From Ichthyosporea sp. XGB-2017a (taxonomy: Eukaryota; Opisthokonta; Ichthyosporea): DNA of 64,000 bases. The stretch is from contig PDIM01010323.1 in assembly GCA_002811675.1 (NCBI GenBank), positions 1-64,000 of the forward strand, read 5' to 3'. A program made the position numbers and the translations under genes. Within the stretch, counting starts at the first letter, position 1, and each line of letters opens with the position of its first letter. The notes under the pieces were generated by a model. It saw only the letters and a list, made by a program, of their open reading frames with translations. It was not told the DNA's origin and did not search any database. Below are positions 40,891 through 51,440 of the stretch, piece by piece.

Positions 40891-41416
40891 TACTATTACC
40901 CGTACCCACTTTACACAATGTTCCCGCCACTACAACACATTCAGCTTCCACTGTGACACTAATCTCTAGCCGGCTAGAGGGAGTGCTATACACGATAACT
41001 AACACTTCTTAATCCGCAACGCACTCAACCCGTCCACACCACACACGCGTAACAATAGATAGCATAATTATTAGAGGAACATAAATAATGTTTCGTGTGG
41101 GGCCCCTTTCCGCCACTTCCTGTATTTTTTCATTCTTGTCTTGTTTGTTTTCCTTATCTTTGCTTGATTTGTTACTGTGTGAACTTGCCCCGCGTGGAGA
41201 AGGAGGCTAGCTGAAAAACAGACAGGAGAGAAAATAGATGCACCTCCTCCCTCCTCAAGGAAGAGAGGGGTAGCTTTGGTGTGCTTGAATAGACAGTTGC
41301 TCTTCTTCTTCTTCTTCTTCTTCTTCTTCTTCTTCTTCTTCTTCTTCGTGCTATTGGAAACTTCTTGAGAGCCTTAAGCTCCTGCATGTGTGGAGGGAGA
41401 TCAAAGATTAAACAAA
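40891..41416. other. divergent intergenic region with CTT microsatellite
   Basis: This lies between the small membrane protein and the TFIIIC90-like gene. A (CTT)n tract at 41301-41347 lies about 70 bp before the downstream ATG and is probably in its promoter or 5' UTR. No gene is seen. Confidence 0.5.
41301..41347 (+). repeat. (CTT)n microsatellite
   Basis: An uninterrupted TTC/CTT tract of 47 bases. It encodes poly-Arg in a minus-strand frame, which I regard as spurious. Confidence 0.95.
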
Positions 41417-43537
41417 ATGGTCCAGGAATTGAGAACTATACATAACTTTGTGCGCTCTTCTGGGGGTTCTTTAGCGTTTGCTTCCCACCTTCGACCAGAT
41501 TCTCTGTGCTACTTTTCTGAGGGTTCCCTTAGTTTGGTGTACCTTTTGGGGGACAAATCCCACGTAACATTATCGACAGCAGAATGCTTTGGAGACCAAT
41601 ATCCTGGTGAAGATAATCCTGTGCTGTCTGCTATACCCATGTATGTCTCAAGCGGAAGTCTGTATATAGGCTATGTGTTTGCCAAGGGGGAAGTTGGTGT
41701 GAAACAATTGTCTTTGGAAAGTCCGTTCGTTGATGAGACTGCTGCAGTTATTTTGCGAGAATTTCCAACGGAGAACACATTCGAACCCAATACTCCCTTT
41801 TCCCTTCTACAACAAAGTTGCAATGCTAACGCTTCGCCCATTCACACCAATCTGTTGGCGTTTTCTAAACCGCTTAGATGCGATAGTAATCTTTTCCTTG
41901 TATGTGCGGCTACCACAACGGGTCTGTTGTGTGTCTGGTTAATATGTGCCAAAGATGAAGCTGGACCGAAACCAATTCCTATTGGCTGCATTGACATTAA
42001 AAGCCCAGCTAGCTTTGTTAGTTTTGTGGACGTGGATGGTGCACAGGAAGAATTGAGTTTGGTAGTTGGTTCCGGAAAGAATGGGTCGGTGGTTGAATTT
42101 TTCTTCAAAATCACAAGTAGTAAGGGAAATAAGGACACCTTTACTCTGACTCTTATTAAGAGACATTGCATAATTGAACCCATGCCGTATGTGTGTTCAT
42201 GCTCCTCATTTACTGTTTCTAAGGGGCTGTTGATAACTAGCCTTGATGAGATGATGTACTTCATTGACCTAACCAACAAAGAGCGAAGAATAAGTGCCAC
42301 AATTGAAATGGATAAAGGGGCTTGTAATTTTGCAATCATAAACAGTCGATTAATTTTGGTAGGATTTGTAGGAGGTTTTGCTGTGTGTGAGCATAAAAAT
42401 GGTAAATGGACGTACAGGTGTGAAAATGACAAAGAGATTACCTATGATATGAATGAAAGCGGGCTGGCGAACTGTTTTAAATTGAAGAGTTTAGAGCCTG
42501 TGGACAAAACTGTTATTTCCGATATTTGCGTTTCGCCAGATGCACTTTTTGCCACTGCTTTATTCGATATGAACCTTTTAAAGTTGAAAAAAAATGCTCA
42601 ATTCGAATATAGGATCGACTTGTTCCCTATAGTCTCCTGCAAAGAAGTTGTTCAGCTAGTTAAAAAGTACTTGAACTCGGGCGCGGACCAGGCTCCTTTC
42701 GAAATAGTTATATACATTCGCCTTTTTTCGGATAGTTTGGTACCTTCAATGATTCGGCAAGCGTTAAAATATGTTATTGAGGATGGAGAAAGTATTTCGA
42801 ATAATGCAGCAAAAGTGCGAATGCCCCTCATGCATGCATTTTCTGGATTGTTAGCTAGAACTCCTAAAGCGATTTCTGAAAAGGACCATTCTATTGAAGA
42901 AATAATACACTGCAAATCTGTTCTTGAACTCCGAGTGCAATTGCTGCGTTCCATCGTGGAAGAAAAAGTGGTATGTCAGAGCTTAACAAAATGGGCTTTT
43001 ATTGGTTGTATTTATGTTATTGTAAAAGCTAAATGCCCAATACCAGTCCCCCTTTTCAAGGAATGCCTGACATGGTTGAACAAAAAATTTAAAGAAGATA
43101 TTGATCTAAAGCCTTCAGCGTTGCTTCTCGAAACGCTCATTGAACAAGAGATAGGAAGCACAAGTAAGGGCTTTGCAAATCGTCTTTGCGACGAATTCAA
43201 ATATGCATGTGCTTGTTCCATTTGTAGTGGGGAATGTATTGTGGTCCTTGGATCAAACTATAGTGAAATGATACTCTGCGCAAATGGACATGCATTCAGC
43301 CTGTGCATGCTAACAGGAGTTCCCTCACACTCTCCAGTGTTCCGCCAATGCACTCTTTGTCATGCTAAAGCTTTATCGCCCAAAGCATTTACTTTAAATT
43401 CAAATTCTGTAAATCTAGCTGGTCAATACCCATCCAGTGTTGACTGCCCTATCTACAAGCTCGTTTCTCTCCATGCTCATTGCCCTGTATGCCGTTCCGC
43501 TATGAATTGTGCAACAGACTTGTGGTTTTCAAACTAG
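41417..43537 (+). CDS. TFIIIC90/GTF3C4-like protein with C-terminal zinc finger
   Basis: The ATG at 41417 is used; the open frame extends 27 bp further upstream but begins with GTG. The protein is 706 aa. The first 420 residues look like a WD/beta-propeller, with many short beta segments. The C-terminus holds the diagnostic CSICSGECIV...ILCANGHAFSLCMLTG...CTLCHAKA...CPVCRSAM pattern. This matches the zinc-finger domain of TFIIIC 90 kDa subunits (human GTF3C4: CPVC...CSNGH...RC.LT...CPFC). Such subunits help recruit RNA polymerase III to tRNA and 5S genes. Single exon. Other proteins with a C-terminal RING-like finger are less likely given the CANGH motif. Confidence 0.62.
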   Translation: MVQELRTIHNFVRSSGGSLAFASHLRPDSLCYFSEGSLSLVYLLGDKSHVTLSTAECFGDQYPGEDNPVLSAIPMYVSSGSLYIGYVFAKGEVGVKQLSLESPFVDETAAVILREFPTENTFEPNTPFSLLQQSCNANASPIHTNLLAFSKPLRCDSNLFLVCAATTTGLLCVWLICAKDEAGPKPIPIGCIDIKSPASFVSFVDVDGAQEELSLVVGSGKNGSVVEFFFKITSSKGNKDTFTLTLIKRHCIIEPMPYVCSCSSFTVSKGLLITSLDEMMYFIDLTNKERRISATIEMDKGACNFAIINSRLILVGFVGGFAVCEHKNGKWTYRCENDKEITYDMNESGLANCFKLKSLEPVDKTVISDICVSPDALFATALFDMNLLKLKKNAQFEYRIDLFPIVSCKEVVQLVKKYLNSGADQAPFEIVIYIRLFSDSLVPSMIRQALKYVIEDGESISNNAAKVRMPLMHAFSGLLARTPKAISEKDHSIEEIIHCKSVLELRVQLLRSIVEEKVVCQSLTKWAFIGCIYVIVKAKCPIPVPLFKECLTWLNKKFKEDIDLKPSALLLETLIEQEIGSTSKGFANRLCDEFKYACACSICSGECIVVLGSNYSEMILCANGHAFSLCMLTGVPSHSPVFRQCTLCHAKALSPKAFTLNSNSVNLAGQYPSSVDCPIYKLVSLHAHCPVCRSAMNCATDLWFSN

Positions 43538-43859
43538 TCTTGTTACAGCATATACCTCTAGAGCACCTCCTGTACATACCAATCACCAACCCTCCCCAGT
43601 CCCCATGCAGCAACGGGACTGTGACTTTCCATGCGTACCACAAGTATTTATTAGAAAATAATAAAAAAGGCGTCATAATGAATGGTACTTCTGCTCTGTA
43701 GCTGTAGCTATTTCGGGTTATTTTTGGTTATTATTCTTTTGCGGACTTAAGATTTACAAGCTACGATCAAGGCGGCCTTATTGTCTGTAGTGATGGCTTC
43801 CTTTGTACGGTGTATTGATTGCTGAAGATTAAGAAGGGTGGCAAGAAACCCAATTCAAG
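43538..43859. other. short intergenic spacer
   Basis: These 322 bp lie between two plus-strand genes. AATAAAAAA near 43659 may be the poly(A) signal of the TFIIIC90-like gene. Nothing else is seen. Confidence 0.45.
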
Positions 43860-44503
43860 ATGTCCTCCTCAGCGTTGACCTATGACAAGCTGCTAGCTAT
43901 AAAGTCTGCAAAGTAAGTGTTGTGCTTCCAGTATGCCTCGTGTCAGGTAGAGCGGTCGTTTTTAACTTTTAAAGATTCCTTTCCTGTGAACTGAGTGTAG
44001 GGCACTATTAGTGCAAGCCGATAAGATTACTTCCCAGTTGTATCATCATTATTCCTTATTGAAAGTTGAAGACAGCTTGGTGGACGAATATGAGAAAGAA
44101 AGGGCCCTTCTTCTAAAGGAAAAGGAAGATGTGGAAGCAAAGATTACAGAGTGCTTGAGGGATATAAATGAGGTATGACTTTTGTGGAAGACATTTGTCT
44201 AAATATGAGCATCTGAGTACTAAGCTTTAGACTTAATAGATTGATGTGGTAATAGCGAGAAAAGAAGCAGACAGAAAGTCACTTGAAAAAGAAAATTTGC
44301 AATTGGAAACTAAGTTTTTTACTTCCTTGAAAGATGAAATTGATTTGCTTCGTAGTGAGATAGGAATGGAGAGATTACCGACTCTGCAGGAGGAAGTTGA
44401 TATGAACATGGCATCGTATTTGGAAAAACGGCGGGGCGAATGGAGAGATTCCCGAATTTCTAATTCGTCGAAGATAGGAAAGAATCGAAACCAGGTCTTT
44501 TAA
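43860..44503 (+). CDS. small coiled-coil protein, family unknown
   Basis: Three exons, 43860-43912, 44001-44172 and 44240-44503, join in frame (SAK|ALLVQADK; DINE|IDVVIARK) to a protein of about 162 aa. It is almost wholly helical and charged, with heptad-like patterns (YEKERALLLKEKEDVEAKITE; KENLQLETKFFTSLKDEIDLL), and ends in a basic tail (KIGKNRNQVF). Such small coiled coils are common in ciliary, kinetochore and vesicle-tethering complexes. Nothing here decides between them. Confidence 0.55.
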
Positions 44504-44870
44504 TGGTTGCAGCACCCAAAAGAAGACATTGGCTATACTGTGTTTAATATTTCAACCTTTCAAGAGCAGTCTTGCGTTAAGCTGCTAAAACGTGTTTCTA
44601 TCTTGCGGGCCTTTGCGAGTGAACTTGTCACTCAAGTCCAGAATCATATTTATTTTTCAAATCGAAGTGTTACTAATCGCCTTCGGATGTGAAGTGGACA
44701 GCGTCACAGCGCCTTTCCAATGTTCAAGATGCACCACCATTTGTCCATCTCTGGCTTTAAAAGCAAATGCGACGGTGTGTTTTAGATGATGTCCTGAAGA
44801 GCAATACTACCAGTATAAGCCCCTCTTATAGCTAGGTATCTTGCTCTCACAATTGCTTTCCTCAAATGAC
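44504..44870. other. spacer between converging genes
   Basis: These 367 bp lie between the small coiled-coil gene and the end of SBDS. They contain 3' UTR-like sequence and no recognised gene. Confidence 0.45.
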
Positions 44871-45846
44871 TACTTGCGACCCTTCTTGCCCTTCTTTCCT
44901 TCTTTCTTTTTTCCACCAGCCTCCGAAGGGGTCGATGGGGCGCTTGCATGACCACCTGCTACGTTAAATTCAAATTCACCCTTCGCAGCTCTAGTCAACT
45001 CCGCGAAAAACCCATCGTAGTCTAAAGAAAAATAAAGCCGAAAAACAACGAAAAGTTAAAATGATACCCTCAGAATATTGAATATTAAAATGCGAACAAA
45101 GTAGCACCCGATTTCCTCGTGCTTACCTCCAGGAACGAGGGAGAGCTCCCACTCGCAGCCATTGGCCCCCCACTTTTCTCCACGGATTTGTGCATACTTG
45201 TGGATAATCCCAGTTACTGACCCCGCATTCTTATGGTTCACTGAAAGTGTCGCCTCCATTTCACATTTTTTCATAGGAATAATAGACACGAGTTTCTTCA
45301 ATATCGTGTTCGCCTGTCGTTCTACCGATTCTTCAGCATCAATTTTAATTTTTGCTTCTTCTAAAGCCAACTGAATGCGCTCAACTGGATGGGGTGTAGA
45401 AGTCTTTGGATTAATAAAGTATTTGTGCAAGTAGTTCACTGTTTAAGGGAGGATCGAACAAATATTAGTTTTACGCTAAATATCAAAGAAAACTTGTAAT
45501 ATAAAATGCTCATACAAAGGGGCAATTTGCACACAGTCTTACCTATTTCCTTCCTTCTTTTGTCCACCTTTTCCTTTCGCTCCCCCTGACTTTCATTCAC
45601 TACCCCTTTCGAACATATTTTCTTTAGACACTCAACAACGTCTGTTGTGTCAAAAGCCGTTTTCAAATCTTCATGGTTTGCTTTTTCACCAGCATGATAG
45701 TTTTTAAAGATTGTGTCAGAAAACAGCACCGTGTCCCAAGGAATGGTATCGTCCTTGCGCCATTTCAAAACAACGCCAGGGTTGCAAAGCACTTCAAAAT
45801 GCAGCTTCCCCGATTTAAACTTTACAATCTGAGGCTGGTTTGTCAT
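44871..45846 (-). CDS. SBDS: SBDS ribosome maturation factor
   Basis: SBDS works with the GTPase EFL1 to release eIF6 from new 60S subunits. Three exons are 45846-45543, 45438-45127 and 45021-44871, with in-frame joins KEI|VNYLHKYF and VPG|DYDGFF. The N-terminal FYSH domain has KLHFEVLCNPGVVLKWR, VLFSDTIFKNYHAGEKANHEDLK and FDTTDVVECLKKICSKG. The middle domain has NPKTSTPHPVERIQLALEEA. The C-terminal domain follows MKKCEMEATLSV. It ends in a Gly/Ala/Lys-rich tail (KKKEGKKGKKGRK) not present in the human protein. The ATG at 45846 is the first in frame. It is divergent from MIX23. Confidence 0.88.
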
Positions 45847-46376
45847 ATTGCTAGTACTCCAATCTATTAAAGTGGTCAAGATATAATCCCGTCTCTCTTA
45901 GCACAGTTGTCTCTCTAAGCAGTCTCGCACAGCAGAAGGAGGAGGGATTGCAAACAGGCTGTTTCCTCTGCGGCAGGATAAATTGAGTGTTCCAGGCTCC
46001 AGCTGGCCAAGGTGTGACAATCATATCCTCATCCCCCCTAACCCCAATATTATTGTAACACCTTTGAGCTGCTGCAGCCATGTGGATGGCCTGTTGAGGG
46101 AGGGATGCGGTCAACCGTGATGATTGTTTTATTTCATTCGGTAACTCATTCATGCCCCTCCCTACACACCAGGGAAGGAAAACACTCCCCACTCCGCCTC
46201 CCCGTGCAGACCCCGTTGAGAAGTATAACACACGCCCTTCCTCCCCGGGGAAGAACATCACTAATAGAACAGAAGATTACTAACTGACCTATCCGAACCA
46301 TTGAGATTTAATCCCCCTCCTCAGGAACTACGAAGCAACTGTTACCACGGGACTGACTATTTATCAATATAACAAG
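45847..46376. promoter_or_regulatory. shared divergent promoter region, SBDS / MIX23
   Basis: These 530 bp lie between divergent start codons. They contain CCCCTAACCCC at 46035-46045, one base shorter than and similar to the CCCCTAATCCCC copies elsewhere. No gene is seen. Confidence 0.45.
46035..46045 (+). promoter_or_regulatory. CCCCTAACCCC telomere-like motif
   Basis: A variant of the C-rich motif found in other divergent promoters of the window. The preceding two bases are also C. Confidence 0.35.
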
Positions 46377-47038
46377 ATGGAACCCTCTGCAGAAAATTTG
46401 CCTTGCGACGATATAATCGAATTCAAGGAAGTCCTGAAAACTCTCCGTAAAGTAGACGATAATGTTATTTACGAATTAAACAGTGCAGTTCCCACAAAGT
46501 CTTTTAAAACGAAAAAAGATGCACATGAAGAGTGCAAAGATCTCTTTGAGATGGTAAGTTAGTTAGCCGGAGGGGTAGTCCATGTTTCAGAGAATAACAT
46601 ATTTTGACAATTTGGAACAAATATCTAACGTATTGTTTTTTGTGCACAACTTTGCACATTTATTTCCTTAAATCGTAGCTTCACCAAGCCCATTCTTCTA
46701 GAAATAATGGTATCAAAAAATGCATAAAAACTTCAGAGAAAACAATCAACGAATTGAGGAACAAAGCGGATGAAGACCCCTCTTACACTACAGCTTTGAG
46801 ATCAGAACAAAGTTCGGTAAGTAGAGCGTTTTGACTGTGACCGTATCATGTAAAAAACTTCGCCTTTATTTTTAGTGCGTTTATGCAACTAACCGTTTTG
46901 GTATGTAATATCCAGCTGAGAATGATGAATGCAGAACTGTTTGTAGAAGAAGTTGTGAGAGATCGAACAATCAAGGCCTTCTCAGAGCGATGCAAGGCCT
47001 ACAAGATTCCTCGTGGTTACGAGAAGGAGTTCAACTAG
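46377..47038 (+). CDS. MIX23: MIX23 (CCDC58) mitochondrial intermembrane-space protein
   Basis: Three exons, 46377-46553, 46679-46816 and 46916-47038, join in phase 0 to about 145 aa. The sequence follows CCDC58/MIX23 closely: FKEVLKTLRKVDDNVIYELNSAVPTKSF, CKDLFEM|LHQAHSSRNNGIKKCI, LRMMNAELFVEEVVRDRTIKAFSERCKAY. The conserved cysteines CKDLF and KKCIKT are present. They fit the twin-cysteine oxidation used by the MIA pathway for import into the intermembrane space. In yeast, Mix23 is linked to mitochondrial import stress. Confidence 0.87.
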
Positions 47039-47840
47039 GAAAAGGAGATGCGACGTCATCACAAAGGTGCATACGTTTTGCACACTTGCTTGCCAACTAC
47101 CAAAGAATATACTGGGGAAGGGTGATTAGTACATGTGTAGCGGTGTAGCGTTGTAGTAATAAAGTTCAAAATACAAAATACTATTCGCCGAATGCCATGT
47201 GAAAGGGACATGTGCCTGCTGGGACTGGAGCTGTATAAATGTGGTTGAACACCACTGCGAACCTTTATCAAAGAATGAAGGAAGGGATAAATACAATAGA
47301 TGTGAACTAAGAAGAGGGGCATCATGGTGACACTGCAACACTTCCACATTAGCTTGCCTAACATCCCCTTGCATAGATAATGCGCGATCAGCGCAATGCA
47401 TAGGATGCGTACTGCAGCGCACTTCTTCAGAGTGGGGAAGAAGGAGTGAAAGTAGAAAGAGAAAACTGACTGAAACGAGATGAAACTGCCTTCCGTTACA
47501 CCCTCAACCCTCAGTATGACATTTGACCACACCACGTGGCTCGAGTACTCTGGACTAGCTGGGTACCTTTGGCCTTTTGGGTTTTAGTCTTTAGGGGAGA
47601 CGTAAATAAGGTTATTTATAGTTTATGCACACATTCCCTTGTTTTTATTTCAATGTGTCTCGTATTTCACAGATCATAGCAATAGCTTATACATCCCTGT
47701 TGTCTATGTTTTGATCTATTGATCTTAGCAGAATAGTTGGTGGCATTCTTGGCAGCTGTTGCCTTACCGTTCTCCGTGAGCTAAAGTTCAAGCCGCGCTC
47801 TGTTTTGTATAAGGGACTTACAGATTTTATTACATATATA
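47039..47840. other. intergenic spacer
   Basis: These 802 bp lie between MIX23 and the Sel1-repeat gene, both on the plus strand. The longest minus-strand frame here (47059-47535) starts with GTG and looks like chance. No other gene is seen. Confidence 0.45.
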
Positions 47841-48767
47841 ATGGGTTGCTCAGGGTCAAAGCCTACTGCCGCTCCTAGTCAGAGAAGAGGCTCCAGAGCA
47901 AATGCGGGAAAGGAAAAGCAGCCATCTGCTTCAAAGGCAAGAGAAGAAAAAAAAGCAGCTGAAACCCCAGATGAGAAAAAGGCTAAAGAGAAGGTTCCAG
48001 AAACGATTGAGAAAAAGATAGAGGATGCACAAAACAAAACACCAGAGGATTTGCACAGTGAAGGTATGTTTATTTGCTTATCTACATGCATGTCTAACTG
48101 AGAATAGACCCTTCTAGGTTAATATTCTGAATATATTGTACTCACTATTCGTCTTTTTACTTTTTTGCAGCGTTGGGATATATTAAAGAAGGCGAAATGA
48201 ATAAAGCCATTGAACCCCTGGAAGAAGCTGCTAATGGAGGTCACGTACCTTCATGTTCAGAGATTGCCTCTTTATTCTTCGATCAAGAAAAGGGTGTTCG
48301 AAATTATCAAAAGGGGTTTACTTATGCTGAAATGGGGGCTGACAAAGGAGATGGAAAGTCTATGCACTGTAAGTTTCTCGAGTACTTGGGTATTTTTGTT
48401 AAGGCTGAATACTAAACTCCACTTTTGGTTTTACCTTTGGTTTTTAAAAAATTCATTGTAAACTGAAGTGTTAGGTAAAGCGTATGAAGAAGGGAAAGGT
48501 GTTGCACAAAACAAAGCAAAGGCACAAGAGTATTACCAGAAAGCAGTAGGGGCTGGTTTTGGAGAAGCTCAAACGGATTTGGATAGATTGAATGAAATGG
48601 GAGATGATATGGGTTCAATGGGAGAGAGGGAAATGGAAATAGATGAGTCAGACATTAAAGTTATGAGAGAGTCCTTTACCTTGAACTACAGGATACCTGA
48701 TGAGAATGGTGAGAATCCTGTGCATATGTCCATGGAGTTGGATGTCAATGTGATTCCAGACCCATAA
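47841..48767 (+). CDS. Sel1-repeat protein with acylation-type MGCSGS N-terminus
   Basis: The ATG at 47841 is preferred because it gives MGCSGSKP. That is a consensus for N-myristoylation (Gly2, Ser6) with an adjacent Cys3 for palmitoylation. Exons are 47841-48063, 48171-48368 and 48469-48767, joined in frame (HSE|ALGYIKEG; SMH|LLGKAYEEG). A Lys/Glu-rich linker leads to Sel1-like helical repeats (SLFFDQEKGVRNYQKGFTYAEMGADKG; LGKAYEEGKGVAQNKAKAQEYYQKAVGAGFGEA). The tail is unique and acidic, ending DVNVIPDP. It is probably a membrane-tethered adaptor of about 239 aa. The partner is unknown. It converges on RECQ4 (117 bp). Confidence 0.65.
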
Positions 48768-48884
48768 GAAAAGTATTTGCGGTAAGAAAGGCCTTACGCC
48801 TGACCCTATTTAAGGAGGAGAGCCACTCTTGTATCACTATGTAATAAATAATGAATGTTGCTTATTGAAAGGGCGCTTATTTAT

Positions 48885-51440
48885 TCAAAGGGAAACACCA
48901 GTTTTAAGACGAGCAATTTCTTGGGTTGCCTTGGTCCTTATAAAATTAAAGTCTACGTGGCGATATTTTCCCCACACTCCACAACTATACCAGTCTTGGG
49001 CCGAATATTTAGGGCTACTGATCCCATGAAAAATCCGAGCTACATTTCGTCCTGCACTCAAGCACTCGAAATGTTTACTTACGAAAGAAGATATAGTTCT
49101 GATCACATATTCTTCGTTAGGAGGTTTGCATATGGGTCGCTGGCTAGATACTTCCTTTGAGCGAGGCATTTCAAAGTATTCGGCAATGTCCTTTCGCATA
49201 GGCGCATCATCAATTGGCTTATTGGATTCTGTGAAGCAACTAAAGTAATCAAACACGGAGTCAACAGCATTTCGTTTCATTAAATCACATATCGCATCTA
49301 TTTTTTCAAGCTGACAATTTTCAAAATCACTGGTTTTTTTTGCGAGAAAGTGTTGAAGTTCATCCAAATAACTTGGGTCAGGTGCTTTGAGAATTTTGAA
49401 AATATAAGCTTCCTTTTCCGAAACTGTAAACGTCTTGCTTGCAGTTCGAAATTTCTGAAACAGTACTCGAGGCTCTTCCCCAATTAAATTTGAAAGTTCA
49501 ATGGCATTGAACTTATATTCCCCCTTTTTAATGAGGTTTCCGATTTTAGAAACACCAACAACGATTCTTTCAAACAAATCTGAAGGATTAGCAGGTGTAG
49601 CTCCAAGATATCGCATAGTGCACTCAAAATTCCCCATTGAGAAGAGCTCAAAATATTCTTTGGCATAATCAGAAATGCCGTTTAGCAGAGTCCATATAAC
49701 TTCTTTTTTAACATCCAAAAGAAGTTCAGTTTCATCCGCATCTAAAAATGATAGATTTCCGACGAGCGTATTCTTCTTCTGAAAAACTTTTCCCAAAAGT
49801 CGCTTTATGGTAACATTGTCGGGCGAGTCAGCAAAACAGTGGCTACGAAGAGAATGTATATCGCTTTCTTCGAAGAATGCATGGCAGTTTGATCGTTTTT
49901 GATCCCTCCCAGCTCGCCCAATTTCTTGAACATAGTTCTCAACACTTTTAGGAAGATTAAAATGCACAATAGAACGAACATCGCACTTATCTATTCCCAT
50001 TCCAAAAGCAATAGTGGCAACGATAATTTTAATTTTTCCTTTCATAAAATCACTCTGAATTTTTTTTCTGTCAGAAGGGCTCCGACCAGCATGATAGCCT
50101 TCCGCCTTGAACTTTAAAGTTTGAAGATACCCTGAAACATCATCCACATCTCGCTGTCGTGTACAATACACAATAATGGAATTATACTTTTTGTACACGT
50201 TGCTTTTCAAAAGAGAAGTTAGAGCTTTATGTTTGTCTTTTTCCTTTGACACCGTTAGTTTGAGATTACTGGGAATTGGAGTTCCTTCTATAACGTTCCC
50301 GGAGCCAATTGAAAAGGCGCGACATATGTCCTCTTGCGTGTCTCGCGTAGCAGTTGCAGTAAGCGCTACAACAACCGGATCTTGAAGATAGGTATCAATC
50401 GTTTTGGAGAGAGAAAGATAGGCAGGTCTAAAATTGTGAGACCACTCCGAAATGCAATGCGCTTCATCAATACAAACAATACCAATTGGAGGGAAATCTT
50501 TTTTCTTGATTAGATTAATAAAATTATCACTGACAAACATTTCAGGTGATAGAAAAAGGACGTTGATTTTTCCTACAGCCAAGTCTTCTAGAATTATTTT
50601 TCTTGCTTGGCCCTTAACAGAGGAGTTCAAGCATGCTCCGTGCAGTTTGGCGGGCAATCTCTCAAGTTGATCTTGCATTAACGAAATTAGTGGCGATATA
50701 ACTATTGTTAAGCACACCCTTTGTTTAGCAAGTAAATACGTTGGTAACTGAAAACAGAGAGATTTTCCTCTCCCAGTAGCAAGCTTCACAAGTACAGATT
50801 CCCCTTTTATAATAGAGTCAATGGCTTGTTCCTGGCCTTCACGAAAATTCTTGAATCCGCAAAACTCTTTCAAACAGCTATTTAAATCAGTTGCACTTAA
50901 ACTTGCCTCGATAAGAGCATCATCGTTAACTTCTTCCTCTTCCTCTTCCTCTGATTCACTTCCTGGCTCTTCCAACAAAGATTTGCACTGCTTTTTGTTA
51001 ATTTCCTCGTTAAATGTGCTTTTGTAAGTACTTTTAAATTTAGATTTCCATTTACTTTTGGCATGCTTCCGTTTCGCCCCCCTTCTAAAATTTTTGTTAA
51101 GTCTTAGGGACACAAAATTATTGCTCACCAATCCGGCACACTTTCCCTTCTGAGAATCCATAACGGTAGAGTCTTCTTGTTCGTTCTCTTTTTCCTCCTC
51201 CTTGCTTGCATCTTTGCTCTCTGTATTTTTTCTTTTCTTTTTTGAGGAGTTGCAATTTTCTTTTGACTTTCTATTTTCCTTAGCGACAACCTCCCTTTCT
51301 TTCCTCTGATGTTCCTCAGAAAATATATACGCAACGTTGCATCTACTAAACAAATTTTGTTTCTTTTTCACCATGCCACGAAAAATAGGCTGCAGCTTTG
51401 GAGGGCTCGACGGGCGGGTGAGGGAGTGTCGAGGAAGCAT
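48885..51440 (-). CDS. RECQL4: RecQ-family DNA helicase, RECQ4 type
   Basis: This is an 851-residue single-exon superfamily 2 helicase. The N-terminal 200 residues are basic and acidic low complexity. The helicase core has FREGQEQAID, Walker A LATGRGKSLCFQLP, VISPLISLMQDQLERLP, DEAHCISEWSHNFRPAYL, LTATAT, YCTRQRDVDDV, YHAGRSPSDRKKIQ, VATIAFGMGIDKCDVR and EIGRAGRD. The WSHNFRP motif (other RecQs have WGHDFRP) and the RKIILEDLAVGKINVLFLSPE segment point to RECQ4 rather than BLM or WRN. RECQ4 acts in replication initiation and genome maintenance. No RQC/HRDC pair is evident, as in RECQ4. It is divergent from the coiled-coil gene. Confidence 0.85.
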   Translation of the reverse strand: MLPRHSLTRPSSPPKLQPIFRGMVKKKQNLFSRCNVAYIFSEEHQRKEREVVAKENRKSKENCNSSKKKRKNTESKDASKEEEKENEQEDSTVMDSQKGKCAGLVSNNFVSLRLNKNFRRGAKRKHAKSKWKSKFKSTYKSTFNEEINKKQCKSLLEEPGSESEEEEEEEVNDDALIEASLSATDLNSCLKEFCGFKNFREGQEQAIDSIIKGESVLVKLATGRGKSLCFQLPTYLLAKQRVCLTIVISPLISLMQDQLERLPAKLHGACLNSSVKGQARKIILEDLAVGKINVLFLSPEMFVSDNFINLIKKKDFPPIGIVCIDEAHCISEWSHNFRPAYLSLSKTIDTYLQDPVVVALTATATRDTQEDICRAFSIGSGNVIEGTPIPSNLKLTVSKEKDKHKALTSLLKSNVYKKYNSIIVYCTRQRDVDDVSGYLQTLKFKAEGYHAGRSPSDRKKIQSDFMKGKIKIIVATIAFGMGIDKCDVRSIVHFNLPKSVENYVQEIGRAGRDQKRSNCHAFFEESDIHSLRSHCFADSPDNVTIKRLLGKVFQKKNTLVGNLSFLDADETELLLDVKKEVIWTLLNGISDYAKEYFELFSMGNFECTMRYLGATPANPSDLFERIVVGVSKIGNLIKKGEYKFNAIELSNLIGEEPRVLFQKFRTASKTFTVSEKEAYIFKILKAPDPSYLDELQHFLAKKTSDFENCQLEKIDAICDLMKRNAVDSVFDYFSCFTESNKPIDDAPMRKDIAEYFEMPRSKEVSSQRPICKPPNEEYVIRTISSFVSKHFECLSAGRNVARIFHGISSPKYSAQDWYSCGVWGKYRHVDFNFIRTKATQEIARLKTGVSL

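Noticed and set aside
41172-41387. Arg-rich minus-strand frame
   Set aside because: It is the translation of the (CTT)n microsatellite and has no other support.
44871-45846. Aha1 (Hsp90 ATPase activator) for the SBDS gene
   Set aside because: The KLHFEVLCNPGVVLKWR and AGEKANHEDLK blocks and the three-domain layout match SBDS; the Aha1 NxWHWxE motif is absent.
47059-47535. Minus-strand 158-codon frame
   Set aside because: It starts with GTG, its composition is hydrophobic and irregular, it shows no domain, and it abuts the MIX23 3' end. Chance frame.
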